A stretch of 64,000 nt of DNA, taken from positions 1 to 64,000 of the forward strand of contig NZ_JAFCKQ010000018.1 in NCBI RefSeq assembly GCF_018130215.1, written 5' to 3'. The notes under the pieces are model-generated. The model did no database searches and was not told the DNA's origin. It saw nothing but the letters and a program-made list of their open reading frames with translations. Shown in pieces: positions 50,470 to 60,817 of the stretch (position 1 is the first letter of the stretch; every line of letters starts with the position of its first letter). The stretch comes from Bradyrhizobium jicamae (GTDB lineage: Bacteria; Pseudomonadota; Alphaproteobacteria; Rhizobiales; Xanthobacteraceae). The translations under genes were made by a program, and so were the position numbers.

Positions 50470-51123
50470 TCATTCGAACTGGGTGGCCCGCACGATCGCC
50501 AGGAAGTCGAAGAACAGGAACAGCAGATAGAACCCTGCGACCACCATGGCGCGGGTCAGCTCGTGGCCGGTCAGACAGTTGACCAGCAACACGATGGCGA
50601 CGAGGGCCAGGTCGAGCAATATCCAGTGGTTCACGAATTGCCCGGGCGCTTCGTGCGTATCCCAGTGTTTCCATATGCCGCGAACGAATTTGTCGAGCAC
50701 CGACCAGACGAAGCCTGCGAAGACGAACCACAGCGTTCCGTCGACAAACTCGTTGAACGTCTTTGCCTTCGCGGTGTGAACGGCAATCATGCCGAAAATC
50801 ACGAGGAAGCACACGTCCTTGAACAGCAACAGGACTGAACAGGATCGCGGCCGCTCGGCCCAGATTTTCTTGACATAGACGTGGTTGAGGTGGACCGAGC
50901 TGCCGATGATGTAGCGCAGCAGCAATGAGGCGAGCGCAATGAACGCCCAGAAGCGCCAGCTCCGGAAATTCTCGATATCCGTGTTGTTGAGATAGGAGTT
51001 GATGGTGAAACCCACGAACACCGCGAAGGTGGAAATCACCGCCTTGACGACGTTCTCGAAATCCGGCGGCGGCGCGTCGGTGCCGTCATCTCTCTTCGCC
51101 AGGAAGAATTGCCTTGGCTTCAT
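50470..51123 (-). CDS. uncharacterised membrane protein, 217 aa
   Basis: Integral membrane protein with about five hydrophobic helices (VVKAVISTFAVFVGFTI, FWAFIALASLLLRYIIG, LLFKDVCFLVIFGMIAV, LWFVFAGFVWSVL, WILLDLALVAIVLLVNCL and a last one near the C terminus). Charged loops contain several His and Trp. No family recognised. ATG 51123 lacks a clear ribosome site; a GTG three codons upstream is possible. The upstream 170 bp is unusually AT-rich, a likely promoter. Confidence 0.65.
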   Translation of the reverse strand: MKPRQFFLAKRDDGTDAPPPDFENVVKAVISTFAVFVGFTINSYLNNTDIENFRSWRFWAFIALASLLLRYIIGSSVHLNHVYVKKIWAERPRSCSVLLLFKDVCFLVIFGMIAVHTAKAKTFNEFVDGTLWFVFAGFVWSVLDKFVRGIWKHWDTHEAPGQFVNHWILLDLALVAIVLLVNCLTGHELTRAMVVAGFYLLFLFFDFLAIVRATQFE

Positions 51124-51302
51124 CAGCGGCACGGATGCACCTCCGTCGGCAATGAATGGAGCGCCCCTTCTGCGGGATCGCCAGAAAATGAATGCGAAAA
51201 ATATTTCACCTAAAGATGTATCTTTTGTAATATACACGCAAGAGAAACAAGCTGTCTCGCTGTGAAGATGGCCGGACCGGACGGCATCCCCGTCCAACGA
51301 AA

Positions 51303-51328
51303 AACCCCGCGACTTTCGCCGCGGGGTT
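51303..51328 (-). terminator. intrinsic terminator after hppA
   Basis: Stem aaccccgc (51303-51310) / gcggggtt (51321-51328) with a 10-nt loop. On the minus strand a T run (complement of 51299-51304) follows. Located 26 nt past the hppA stop. Confidence 0.85.
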
Positions 51329-51353
51329 CTCGTTTCAGCCGATGGCTTGCCGT

Positions 51354-53474
51354 TCAGTGCGCCAGGATCGCGAGCAGCAGGAGCGCCACGATGTTGGTGA
51401 TCTTGATCATCGGATTCACCGCCGGGCCCGCCGTATCCTTGTAGGGATCGCCGACGGTATCACCGGTCACCGCGGACTTGTGGGCGTCGGAGCCCTTGCC
51501 GCCGTAGTGGCCGTCCTCGATGTACTTCTTGGCATTGTCCCAGGCGCCGCCGCCCGAGGTCATCGAGATCGCGACGAACAGGCCAGTGACGATGACGCCG
51601 AGCAGCATGGCGCCGACGGCAGAGAATGCCGCCGACTTGCCGGCCGCGCCCCCGCCTGCGATCGCGTAGATCAGGAAGTAGACCACGATCGGCGACAGCA
51701 CCGGCAACAGCGAGGGGATGATCATCTCCTTGATCGCCGCCCTCGTCAGCAGGTCGACCGCCTTGCCGTAGTCGGGCTTGTCGGTGCCCTGCATGATGCC
51801 GGGCTTCTCACGGAACTGACGGCGGACCTCCTCGACGATGGCGCCGGCCGCACGTCCGACCGCGGTCATGCCCATCGCGCCGAACAGATACGGCAGCAGG
51901 CCGCCGAACAGGAGGCCGACCACGACATAGGGATTGTTCAGGGAGAAGTCCGGATTGACGCCGGCGAAGTAGGAATGCGCGCCGGAGTCCGCGATGAAGA
52001 ACTTGAGGTCCTGGTTATAGGCCGCAAACAGCACCAGCGCGCCGAGGCCGGCGGAACCGATCGCATAGCCCTTGGTGACCGCCTTGGTGGTGTTGCCGAC
52101 CGCATCCAGCGCGTCGGTGGACTTGCGCACCTCCTTCGGCAGCCCCGCCATCTCGGCGATGCCGCCGGCGTTGTCGGTGACCGGGCCGAAGGCGTCCAGC
52201 GCCACGATCATGCCGGCCAGCGCCAGCATGGTGGCGGTCGCGATCGCGATCCCGAACAGGCCGGCCAGGCTGTAGGTGACCAGGATGCCGGCGATGATCA
52301 CGATCGCCGGCAGCGCGGTCGCCTCCATCGAGACCGCGAGCCCCTGGATCACGTTGGTGCCGTGACCGGTGACCGAGGCCGAGGCGATCGACTTCACCGG
52401 GCGATAGTCGGTGCCGGTATAGTATTCGGTGATCCAGATGATCAGTCCGGTGACGACGAGGCCGACCACGCCGCACCAGAACAGTGCCATGCCGGTGTAC
52501 TCGACGCCATCGAGCTTGCCGAAGCCGATCAGCCAGTTGATGACGACAGCGACGCCGACCAGCGAGAGCACGCCGGTGGCGATCAGGCCCTTGTACAGCG
52601 CGCCCATGATCGACTGGTTGGCGCCGAGCTTGACGAAGAAGGTGCCGATGATCGAGGTGATGATGCAGATGCCGCCGATCGCGAGCGGCAGCGTCATCAT
52701 GTTGACCAGGATCGGCGTCTTGGCGAAGAAGATCGCCGCCAGCACCATGGTGGCGACCGCGGTCACCGCATAGGTCTCGAACAGGTCGGCGGCCATGCCG
52801 GCGCAGTCGCCGACATTGTCGCCGACGTTGTCGGCGATGGTGGCCGGGTTGCGCGGATCATCCTCGGGGATGCCGGCCTCGACCTTGCCGACGAGGTCAC
52901 CGCCTACGTCAGCACCCTTGGTGAAGATGCCGCCACCGAGACGGGCGAAGATCGAGATCAGCGAAGCACCGAAACCGAGCGCCACCATGGCGTCGACCAC
53001 GGTGCGGCTACCCGCCTCCAGCCCGAGGAAGTGGACCAGCACCATGAAGTAGATGGTGACGCCGAGCAGCGCGAGGCCGGCGACCAGCATGCCGGTGATC
53101 GCGCCCGCCTTGAAGGCGAGCTCAAGGCCGCCGGCGAGCGAGGTGGTCGCGGCCTGTGCGGTGCGGACGTTGGCGCGCACCGACACGTTCATGCCGATGA
53201 AGCCGGCCGCGCCGGACAGGATGGCGCCGATCAAGAATCCGATCGCGACAAGCAGGCCGAGGAAGTAGGCCAGCACGACGAAGATCACGATACCGACCAT
53301 GCCGATGGTCGTGTACTGGCGGCGCAGATAGGCCTGCGCGCCTTCGCGGACCGCACCCGCGATTTCCTGCATGCGCGGACTGCCTGCATCCGCGTTCAAG
53401 ACCGATTGCGTCGCCCAGATCGCGTAGACGATGGAAAGCGCCCCGCAGAGCACGATCACCCATAAAGCTGTCAT
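51354..53474 (-). CDS. hppA: proton-translocating membrane pyrophosphatase
   Basis: 706-residue pump with about 16 membrane helices that couples PPi hydrolysis to H+ export. Core motifs are GGGIFTKGADVGGDLVGKVE, DDPRNPATIADNVGDNVGDC and the C-terminal GGGAWDNAKKYIEDG and GDTVGDPYKDT. Lys464 in GNTTKAVTKG is the residue that marks the K+-independent subtype (Ala in K+-dependent pumps). It follows thiL in the rib run but has ~210 bp upstream, so it may have its own promoter. Confidence 0.97.
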   Translation of the reverse strand: MTALWVIVLCGALSIVYAIWATQSVLNADAGSPRMQEIAGAVREGAQAYLRRQYTTIGMVGIVIFVVLAYFLGLLVAIGFLIGAILSGAAGFIGMNVSVRANVRTAQAATTSLAGGLELAFKAGAITGMLVAGLALLGVTIYFMVLVHFLGLEAGSRTVVDAMVALGFGASLISIFARLGGGIFTKGADVGGDLVGKVEAGIPEDDPRNPATIADNVGDNVGDCAGMAADLFETYAVTAVATMVLAAIFFAKTPILVNMMTLPLAIGGICIITSIIGTFFVKLGANQSIMGALYKGLIATGVLSLVGVAVVINWLIGFGKLDGVEYTGMALFWCGVVGLVVTGLIIWITEYYTGTDYRPVKSIASASVTGHGTNVIQGLAVSMEATALPAIVIIAGILVTYSLAGLFGIAIATATMLALAGMIVALDAFGPVTDNAGGIAEMAGLPKEVRKSTDALDAVGNTTKAVTKGYAIGSAGLGALVLFAAYNQDLKFFIADSGAHSYFAGVNPDFSLNNPYVVVGLLFGGLLPYLFGAMGMTAVGRAAGAIVEEVRRQFREKPGIMQGTDKPDYGKAVDLLTRAAIKEMIIPSLLPVLSPIVVYFLIYAIAGGGAAGKSAAFSAVGAMLLGVIVTGLFVAISMTSGGGAWDNAKKYIEDGHYGGKGSDAHKSAVTGDTVGDPYKDTAGPAVNPMIKITNIVALLLLAILAH

Positions 53475-53687
53475 TGAATGTTGCCTCAGATCCTTGATGT
53501 AACCCCCGCGCCTTTTTTGCCGGACGGCAGGCGCTTATTCTCGAGAGTGATCCCTCCCCAAAAAGGGACCGCCTCAAATCGGGCGCGACCTTGCCAAAAT
53601 CGTACCTCACGCGCAACGGCACCATCGGCCGAAACGGCCGATATCGGCAGCTATTTGGAGAGAAAATCGAACGTTTTCGCGGGAATT

Positions 53688-54689
53688 CTAGAAATGGCTG
53701 TAGGACAGCCGTTGCAGCGCCAGTTCCCTGCCCTGGGCGTCGAGGAAGCTCGGCGGCGAATGCCCGGCAATGACACCGCCGATCGCGGTCACCGCGACGC
53801 CGGCCTGCCGCGCCTCGCGCGTGAAGGCGTCCATGCGATGGCCGGGGACGGCGCACAGGATCTCGTAGTCGTCGCCGCCGGCCAATAGCGTCTCGATGCC
53901 GATCACCTTGCGCGCCAACAGTCCCGCTGCCGCCTGCGACAAGGGGATGCTCTGCACGTCGATCACGGCGGTCACGCGAGACGCGGCGCAAAGCTTGGTC
54001 AGATCGCCGGCGAGCCCGTCGGACACATCCATCGCCGCGCTGGCGTGAGCGCGGACGATCCTTGCAAGCGCATTGCGCGGCTGCGGCACGCGGTAACGGG
54101 AGGCCAGCATCTCCCTCGCCACGGGGTCGCCGACAAGCGTCTCGGCCACCAGCCCGCTCCTGAGCACGTCGAGGCCGAGCGCAGCGTCGCCGATCGTGCC
54201 GGTCACCACCACGCGGTCGCCCGGATGCGCGCCACTGCGATGCACCATCCGCCCCTCCGGCACGCGGCCGAAGGCGGTGACCGAGATCATCAGCGGCCCC
54301 GGCGTCGACACCGTGTCGCCGCCGAGCAGCGGGCAGCCAAAATGCGCGGCATCCTCGCCCAGCGCCTCCGCGAACGGCTTGAGCCAGGCCTCGTCCGCCT
54401 GGCGCAGTGCCAGCGTCAGCACGAAGCCTGACGGCACCGCCCCCTTGGCCGCGATGTCGGACAGGTTCACCCGCAGCGCCTTGCGCGCCAGCGTGTCGGG
54501 CGGATCGTCGGGCAGGAAGTGGACGCCCTCGACGATCGCATCCGTCGTGACCACGATGTCCTCGCCGGCTGCCTTCAGCGCCGCGGCATCGTCGTCGAGA
54601 TTGAACGCGCCCGGGTCGGTCGCAAGCGGCTTGAAATAGCGCGCGATGAGGGAGTCTTCGCCGGAGGTAGGATTGTTATTCTGCGCCAC
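53688..54689 (-). CDS. thiL: thiamine-monophosphate kinase
   Basis: 333-residue enzyme that phosphorylates thiamine-P to thiamine-PP. Motifs are GEDSLIARYFKPL, LDDDAAAL (Mg2+/ATP aspartates), TTDAIVEGVHF, RVNLSDIAAKGAVP, GGDTVSTPGPLMISVTAFG and AMDVSDGLAGDLTKLC, ending LLAGGDDYEIL. A GTG start at 54689 gives the standard N terminus; sequence further upstream is the REP-like element. Downstream of nusB in the usual alphaproteobacterial order. Confidence 0.95.
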   Translation of the reverse strand: MAQNNNPTSGEDSLIARYFKPLATDPGAFNLDDDAAALKAAGEDIVVTTDAIVEGVHFLPDDPPDTLARKALRVNLSDIAAKGAVPSGFVLTLALRQADEAWLKPFAEALGEDAAHFGCPLLGGDTVSTPGPLMISVTAFGRVPEGRMVHRSGAHPGDRVVVTGTIGDAALGLDVLRSGLVAETLVGDPVAREMLASRYRVPQPRNALARIVRAHASAAMDVSDGLAGDLTKLCAASRVTAVIDVQSIPLSQAAAGLLARKVIGIETLLAGGDDYEILCAVPGHRMDAFTREARQAGVAVTAIGGVIAGHSPPSFLDAQGRELALQRLSYSHF

Positions 54690-54700
54690 GATAACAGACC

Positions 54701-54828
54701 CGTCATCCTGAGGTGCGAGCCGTTGCGAGCCTCGAAGGATGCACGGCCAAGATGCGGCCACCGAGCCACGCCGCCGCCCTTCGAGGCCTCTGCTTCGCTC
54801 CGGCACCTCAGGGTGACGGCTACGAAGA
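54701..54828. repeat. 128-bp REP-like element with nested inverted repeats
   Basis: Outer arms cgtcatcctgaggtgc (54701-54716) and gcacctcagggtgacg (54813-54828) pair with one mismatch. Inner arms gcctcgaagg (54729-54738) and ccttcgaggc (54778-54787) are perfect. It fills the thiL-nusB gap and ends just before the thiL start, so it could influence thiL expression. Confidence 0.75.
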
Positions 54829-54843
54829 GAAGCATCGTCTCAA

Positions 54844-55344
54844 TTAACCCCGCACAAATTCGTCGCCGCGGAACTGGCGGGCGATCTGGTCGAGCACGGC
54901 GTTGACCATGCCGGTCTCGTCCTTCTCGACGAAGGCATGCGCCACATCGACATATTCGGAGACCACCACGCGGCCCGGCACGTCCTTGCGGTGCTCGAGT
55001 TCGTAGGAGCCTGCCCGCAGCACCGCGCGCAGGATCGCGTCGATCCGCTTCAGCGGCCAGCCCTTCGACAGCGCCTCGTCGATCAGGGGATCGAGCCTGG
55101 CCTGGTCGCGCACCACGCCGGAGACGACGTCGCGGAAGAACGCGGCCTCAGCCGGCAGGTACTTCTCGCCCTCGACCTCGTTGCCGAGCCAATGGCTCTC
55201 GAACTCCGCGAAGATGTCGTTGAGGCCGGCGCCCGCGATGTCCATCTGGTACAGCGCCTGCACGGCCGCGAGCCGCGCCGCGCCGCGCCGGTTGGCTTTC
55301 CGGTCAGGGCCTTTCACCGGCTTCTTGCTGTCAGCCATGATCAT
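54844..55344 (-). CDS. nusB: transcription antitermination factor NusB
   Basis: 166-residue all-helical protein that binds boxA RNA with S10 for rRNA antitermination. Motifs are RRGAARLAAVQALYQMDIAG, KYLPAEAAFFRDVVSGVV, RIDAILRAVLRAGSYELEHR and VVVSEYVDVAHAFVEKDETGMVNAVLDQIA. The first ATG overlaps the ribH stop (ATGA); a second ATG two codons later is equally plausible. Basic N-terminal extension as in Rhizobiales. Confidence 0.96.
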   Translation of the reverse strand: MIMADSKKPVKGPDRKANRRGAARLAAVQALYQMDIAGAGLNDIFAEFESHWLGNEVEGEKYLPAEAAFFRDVVSGVVRDQARLDPLIDEALSKGWPLKRIDAILRAVLRAGSYELEHRKDVPGRVVVSEYVDVAHAFVEKDETGMVNAVLDQIARQFRGDEFVRG

Positions 55345-55832
55345 GCCTTCGCCAGGCGGCGCTTGATGCGCAGCATTGCGAGCGCCGCGCGCGCGGCGTC
55401 GCCGCCCTTGTTCAATTCGCTGGCGCGCGCCCGCGCCCAGGCCTGCGCCTCGGTGTTGACGGTGATGATGCCATTGCCGAGCGGGAATTTCCGGCTCACG
55501 GCAAGATCCATCAGCCCGCGCGAGGATTCCATCGAGACGATCTCGAAATGGATGGTGTCGCCGCGCACCACGCAGCCGAGCGCGATCGCCGCATCGTACG
55601 GCCTGCCGCTGGCTTCCGCCGCATCGATCGCGATCGCGATCGCCGCCGGAATCTCCAGCGCACCCGGGACGGTGATGATGTCATGGGTGACGCCGGCGGC
55701 CTTCAGTTCGGCCAGCGCGCCCTCCAGCATGGCATCCTGGATGTCGTCATAGAACCGTGCCTCGACGATCAGCGCGCGTGCGCCTGTGATGTCGGTCTGG
55801 TCCTTCAGAGGTGCGCGCCGCGCGTCAGCCAT
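55341..55832 (-). CDS. ribH: 6,7-dimethyl-8-ribityllumazine synthase
   Basis: 163-residue lumazine synthase, the penultimate step of riboflavin synthesis. The conserved AIALGCVVRGDTIHFEIVS contains the catalytic His95; VPGALEIPAAI and PLGNGIITVNTEAQAWAR are the other active-site loops. It is coupled to nusB by a 4-nt overlap. About 200 bp containing a large hairpin element separate it from ribE. Confidence 0.96.
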   Translation of the reverse strand: MADARRAPLKDQTDITGARALIVEARFYDDIQDAMLEGALAELKAAGVTHDIITVPGALEIPAAIAIAIDAAEASGRPYDAAIALGCVVRGDTIHFEIVSMESSRGLMDLAVSRKFPLGNGIITVNTEAQAWARARASELNKGGDAARAALAMLRIKRRLAKA

Positions 55833-55913
55833 TCTTCAATCCGTTTCATTCTGGTACCGGCGCGTTTTGTAGTCGCCGGAGGCAGTGAAGCCAAGCAGGA
55901 ATGCATCGAGCAA

Positions 55914-56016
55914 CGTCATTCCGGGGCGATGCGCAGCATCGAATTATGGCACGCGATTGCGTGCCTGAGAATCTCGAGATTCCGGGTCTGGTCCTTCGGA
56001 CCATCCCGGAATGACG
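55914..56016. repeat. 103-bp multi-hairpin element between ribE and ribH
   Basis: Bounded by perfect 12-bp arms cgtcattccggg (55914-55925) and cccggaatgacg (56005-56016). Inside are four further hairpins: gatgc/gcatc (55928-55940), ggcacgc/gcgtgcc (55948-55965), a 14-bp palindrome (55969-55982) and ggtcc/ggacc with a UUCG-type loop (55990-56002). A transcript would fold as a multibranched structure. The arms match the repeat at 33174. Confidence 0.8.
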
Positions 56017-56037
56017 TGCTACGTGACGGCTCCGCCG

Positions 56038-56646
56038 TCACTTCATCTCGGACAGCCGCGCTGCGTAGCGGGCCATCAAATCGACCTCGATATTGACCTC
56101 GCTGCCGGCCTTCCAACCGCCGAGCGTGGTCACGGCAAGCGTATGCGGGATGATCAGCACCGAAAAGGCCACGTCATCGACCGTATTCACGGTCAGCGAC
56201 ACGCCGTCCAGCGTCACCGAGCCCTTCGCCGCAACGAAGCGCGCCAGTTCGCGGACGGTTTTCAGCTCGAACCGCGCCATGTCGGGCAGGTCGTCGCGCC
56301 TGACGATGGTGGCGATGCCGTCGGCATGCCCGGCCACGATATGGCCACCGAGTTCGTCGCCGATCTTCAGCGCACGCTCGAGATTGAGGCTGGTTCCCTT
56401 CCCCCAATGCCTGGCCGTTGTCATGCCGAGCGTCTCGGCCGCGGCATCGACGTCGAACCAGGTCTTGCCCTCCTCCTTGCCGGAGGCGACCACAGTGAGG
56501 CAGACGCCGTTGCATGCGATCGAGGCGCCGTCCGCGATCGTGGTCTGGTCGTAGTCGCAGGCAATCCGCATCCGGTGCAGCTGCCCCTGCGCCACCTGGT
56601 TCAGGCGGGTGATCTCACCGACATCGGTGACAATTCCGGTAAACAT
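56038..56646 (-). CDS. ribE: riboflavin synthase alpha subunit
   Basis: 202-residue enzyme dismutating two lumazines to riboflavin. It begins with the hallmark MFTGIV and has the two lumazine-binding repeats (residues ~1-95 and ~96-195), each with G-x-S/A-I/V-x-x-N/D-G-V-x-L-T (GASIACNGVCLTVV and GSVTLDGVSLTVN). Its ATG shares a base with the ribD stop (TAATG), so translation is coupled. Confidence 0.96.
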   Translation of the reverse strand: MFTGIVTDVGEITRLNQVAQGQLHRMRIACDYDQTTIADGASIACNGVCLTVVASGKEEGKTWFDVDAAAETLGMTTARHWGKGTSLNLERALKIGDELGGHIVAGHADGIATIVRRDDLPDMARFELKTVRELARFVAAKGSVTLDGVSLTVNTVDDVAFSVLIIPHTLAVTTLGGWKAGSEVNIEVDLMARYAARLSEMK

Positions 56647-57797
56647 TATGCGCGCTCGTAGATGTCCAGGCTGTCCTTGCCGAGCGTCTCGCTAGCACGA
56701 AGCCGGAAGGCCTGCGACTGCGTGATTGCGGTCAGCGGCAATGCGTCCAGCGCGGGAACACCGTCGGCGCCGACGCTATCAGGGCCGCGCAACAGCCAGA
56801 TTTCGTCGACGAGGCCGGCTGCGACGAAAGATCCGGCGACCCGCGAGCCGCCCTCGACCAGGAGCCGCGTGATCCCCTTCTCCGAAAGCGCATGCAGCAC
56901 GGCCGGCAGATCGAGCCCGGGCGGCGTCGCGCTCGCGGCCACCCGGATCACCTGCGTCCCGGCGGCGCCGAGCTTCACCGCGGCCGGCGCTTCGGCCAGA
57001 TCCGATGCCATCACCCAGAGCGGCGTCTCGCGCGCGGAATGCACCAGGCGGCTGTCGCCGGAGATCCGCAAGGACCGGTCGAGCACCACCCGCACCGGGG
57101 AGCGCGCCGCCATGCCCGGCAGGCGGCAGGTCAACAGCGGATCGTCGGCCTTGACCGTGCCGATCCCGACCAGGATCGCATCGCACTGCGCGCGCAGCAG
57201 GTGCACGCGGGTGCGCGCGGCCTCGCCCGTGATCGCAACCGGTTTATGGTCCGCGGCGCCGATCTTGTCGTCAGCGGAGACTGCGAGCTTCAGGATCACA
57301 TGCGGACGCTTGCTCCCGATGCGGCGGAAGTGCCCGGCATGGTCGCGTGCGGCCTCAGCCGCGCACAGCCCGACATCCACGGCGATGCCGGCGGCACGCA
57401 GCCTGGCGTGCCCGTTGCCGGCAACCTCCGGATTGGGGTCCTCGATCGCCGACACTACGCGGGCAAGGCCGGCCGCGACCACGGCATCGGCGCAGGGCGG
57501 CGAGCGGCCGAAATGCGAACAGGGCTCGAGCGTCACATAGAGCGTGGCGCCGCGGGCGGCCTCCCCGGCGCGCCTGAGCGCCTCGACTTCGGCATGCGGG
57601 CGTCCACCCGCTTGCGTCCAGCCGCGGCCGACGATCACGCCGTCCTTGACGATCACGGCGCCGACGGCCGGGTTGGGCCAGGTGCGCCCCTGCCCGCGCC
57701 GGCCGAGCGCAAGCGCGAGCTGCATGAACCGCAGGTCGGCCGCCTTCGCTTCCCTGGATTTTTGGGCGAACTGGTCTTCCAGGATGCGGAAGATCAT
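56646..57797 (-). CDS. ribD: bifunctional riboflavin deaminase/reductase RibD
   Basis: 383 residues. The N-terminal deaminase (to ~150) has the zinc site HAE at 68-70 and Cys93/Cys102 in EPCSHFGRSPPCADAV. The C-terminal reductase shows RPHVILKLAVSADDKIG, DAILVGIGTVKADDPLLTCR and LLVEGGSRVAGSF. It converts the GTP-cyclohydrolase II product in two steps. The start overlaps the nrdR stop by 4 nt; a Met at residue 25 is an alternative start nearer the conserved region. Confidence 0.96.
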   Translation of the reverse strand: MIFRILEDQFAQKSREAKAADLRFMQLALALGRRGQGRTWPNPAVGAVIVKDGVIVGRGWTQAGGRPHAEVEALRRAGEAARGATLYVTLEPCSHFGRSPPCADAVVAAGLARVVSAIEDPNPEVAGNGHARLRAAGIAVDVGLCAAEAARDHAGHFRRIGSKRPHVILKLAVSADDKIGAADHKPVAITGEAARTRVHLLRAQCDAILVGIGTVKADDPLLTCRLPGMAARSPVRVVLDRSLRISGDSRLVHSARETPLWVMASDLAEAPAAVKLGAAGTQVIRVAASATPPGLDLPAVLHALSEKGITRLLVEGGSRVAGSFVAAGLVDEIWLLRGPDSVGADGVPALDALPLTAITQSQAFRLRASETLGKDSLDIYERA

Positions 57798-58276
57798 TTT
57801 CGTAACGTCGCGACCCGCGGATCCTCTTCGCCGCTCAATTCACCGAGCACGGCTTCAAAATCCCTGGCCTCGCGGAAATTGCGGTAGACGGAAGCGAAGC
57901 GCACATAGGCGACGTCGTCGAGCTGGCGCAGATGCTCCATCACGATCTCGCCGATCGCCTCCGAGGACACCTCCGCCTCGCCGCCGCTCTCGAGCTCGCG
58001 CACGATGGTGGACACCATCTTCTCCAGCCGTTCGGAATCCACCGGCCGCTTGCGCAGCGAGATTTGCAGCGAGCGCACCAGCTTGTCGCGATCGAACGGC
58101 ACGCGGCGGCCGTTGCGCTTGATCACGGTGAGCTCGCGCAGCTGCACCCGCTCGAACGTCGTGAACCGGAAATTGCAGGCGATGCAGACCCGCCGCCTGC
58201 GGATCACGGCGGAGTCCTCGGTCGGACGCGAGTCCTTCACCTGCGTATCAAGACTGTTGCAGCTCGGACAACGCAT
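57794..58276 (-). CDS. nrdR: transcriptional repressor NrdR
   Basis: 160-residue zinc-finger/ATP-cone repressor of ribonucleotide reductase genes. Zinc ligands are C3, C6 (MRCPSC) and C31, C34 (CIAC); RRRRVCIACNFRFTTFER is the family signature. The ATP-cone follows (VIKRNGRRVPFDRDKLVRSLQIS). Located between glyA and ribD as in most alphaproteobacteria. Confidence 0.97.
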   Translation of the reverse strand: MRCPSCNSLDTQVKDSRPTEDSAVIRRRRVCIACNFRFTTFERVQLRELTVIKRNGRRVPFDRDKLVRSLQISLRKRPVDSERLEKMVSTIVRELESGGEAEVSSEAIGEIVMEHLRQLDDVAYVRFASVYRNFREARDFEAVLGELSGEEDPRVATLRK

Positions 58277-58315
58277 CCAACCCGACCTTTTGGCCTAACC
58301 CCAGGCTTGCAATCT

Positions 58316-59617
<1,302 letters not shown>

Positions 59618-59875
59618 CGGCGAAATATCTCCACCGCCGCAACCCTTTAGGCAGGATGCGGGCGGTCAAAAGTGGCGGTCGAAGCTGGTCCCAGAGGGTT
59701 ATCACATCGCCCCGGAATGGCCAAGCGGTTGCGGTCCCCCGCCGCCAATTATGCCAGATATGGTGGGGATGGCGGGGATTTGCCAGTTTCCCGGCACCGA
59801 CACATGTTGCTCCCTCCGGCCCCCCGGAACGGGGCCGTGTGGGCGCCTGCAAGAGCCGTACGCTCAAAATCCCGG

Positions 59876-60817
59876 TCAGTCCGAGTGTTTCGCCAGGAAG
59901 CCGAGAATGAGCCGTGCAATCTCGTCGTTTTGCTCATCGGGAGCGAAATGGCCGGCATCGAGCTGATGTATCTCGGCATCCGGCAGGTCGCGCTTGAAGG
60001 CATCTCCCCCCGGAGCAATGAACGAGGGATCGTTCCGTCCCCAGACCACCAAGGTCGGCGGCTTGTGCTCGCGCAGCCACGCTTGCCACGCCGGATATGC
60101 GGCAACGTTCGTCCGGTAATCATAGAGCAGCGCAGCCTGGATCTCGCGTTGGCCCGCTTTCGACAGATGGGCGTACTCGTCGGTCCAGGTGTCGGGATTG
60201 TAGCGGTCGGGATGCGAGGTGCCGAGCGTGTGGCGCGCTTCGGTCGCCGCCTGCGATACAAAGGCTTCGAACACTTCGGGATGCGCTTTTGGATCGGCCC
60301 AATATTGTGCAATGGCAGCCCATTTCTTGCCAAGCCCCTCCTGATAGGCGTTGGCATTCTGGATGATGAGAGATTGCACCCGTGCCGGATGCGCCATCAT
60401 GATGCGAAAGCCAACAGGCCCGCCGTAATCCTGCAGGTAGAAGCTGCATTTGCTGACCTTCAGTTGATCGAGGAATTCGCCGATCGTGTTCGCCAGCTGG
60501 TCGAACGTGTAGGCATAGGATGACGGTGGCGGCGCATCACTCTGACCGAAGCCCGGATAGTCCGGGGCTATCAGATGATAACGTACGGCGAGCAAGGGAA
60601 TGAGCGTATCGAACTGGCGCGAGGAAGACGGAAACCCGTGCAACAAGACCAGCGTCGGCGCATCCTTCGAGCCTGCCTCGCGATAGAAGATCTTGAGGCC
60701 GTCAATCGTCGTGCTGTGATAGGTCGTTGTCGCGGACGTGGATTCCAGCGCAGCAGCCTGCGCAGCATCAGCGGCGAGCAACGCGATCGCGGCCGCGAGA
60801 AAAGTCGGAATTTTCAT
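59876..60817 (-). CDS. exported alpha/beta hydrolase (haloalkane dehalogenase/epoxide hydrolase-like)
   Basis: 313 residues with a Sec signal peptide (MKIPTFLAAAIALLAADAAQ, cut near Ala22). The alpha/beta fold shows the oxyanion HGFPSSS (60-66), nucleophile Asp130 in LQDYGGPVG, acid Asp in VVWGRNDPSF and His290 in LDAGHFAPDE. An Asp nucleophile points to the dehalogenase/epoxide hydrolase branch rather than esterases. Periplasmic location is inferred from the signal. The earlier ATG at 60847 would put a polar stretch before the signal and is less likely. Substrate unknown. Confidence 0.87.
   Translation of the reverse strand: MKIPTFLAAAIALLAADAAQAAALESTSATTTYHSTTIDGLKIFYREAGSKDAPTLVLLHGFPSSSRQFDTLIPLLAVRYHLIAPDYPGFGQSDAPPPSSYAYTFDQLANTIGEFLDQLKVSKCSFYLQDYGGPVGFRIMMAHPARVQSLIIQNANAYQEGLGKKWAAIAQYWADPKAHPEVFEAFVSQAATEARHTLGTSHPDRYNPDTWTDEYAHLSKAGQREIQAALLYDYRTNVAAYPAWQAWLREHKPPTLVVWGRNDPSFIAPGGDAFKRDLPDAEIHQLDAGHFAPDEQNDEIARLILGFLAKHSD

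Noticed and set aside
51342..53465. 707-codon plus-strand frame opposite hppA
   Set aside because: Composition is His/Arg/Asp/Gly-rich low complexity and the minus strand is a perfect pyrophosphatase.
59618..59875. glycine riboswitch or other RNA before glyA
   Set aside because: No tandem aptamer-like pattern; only a simple ggcccc/ggggcc hairpin without T run was seen.
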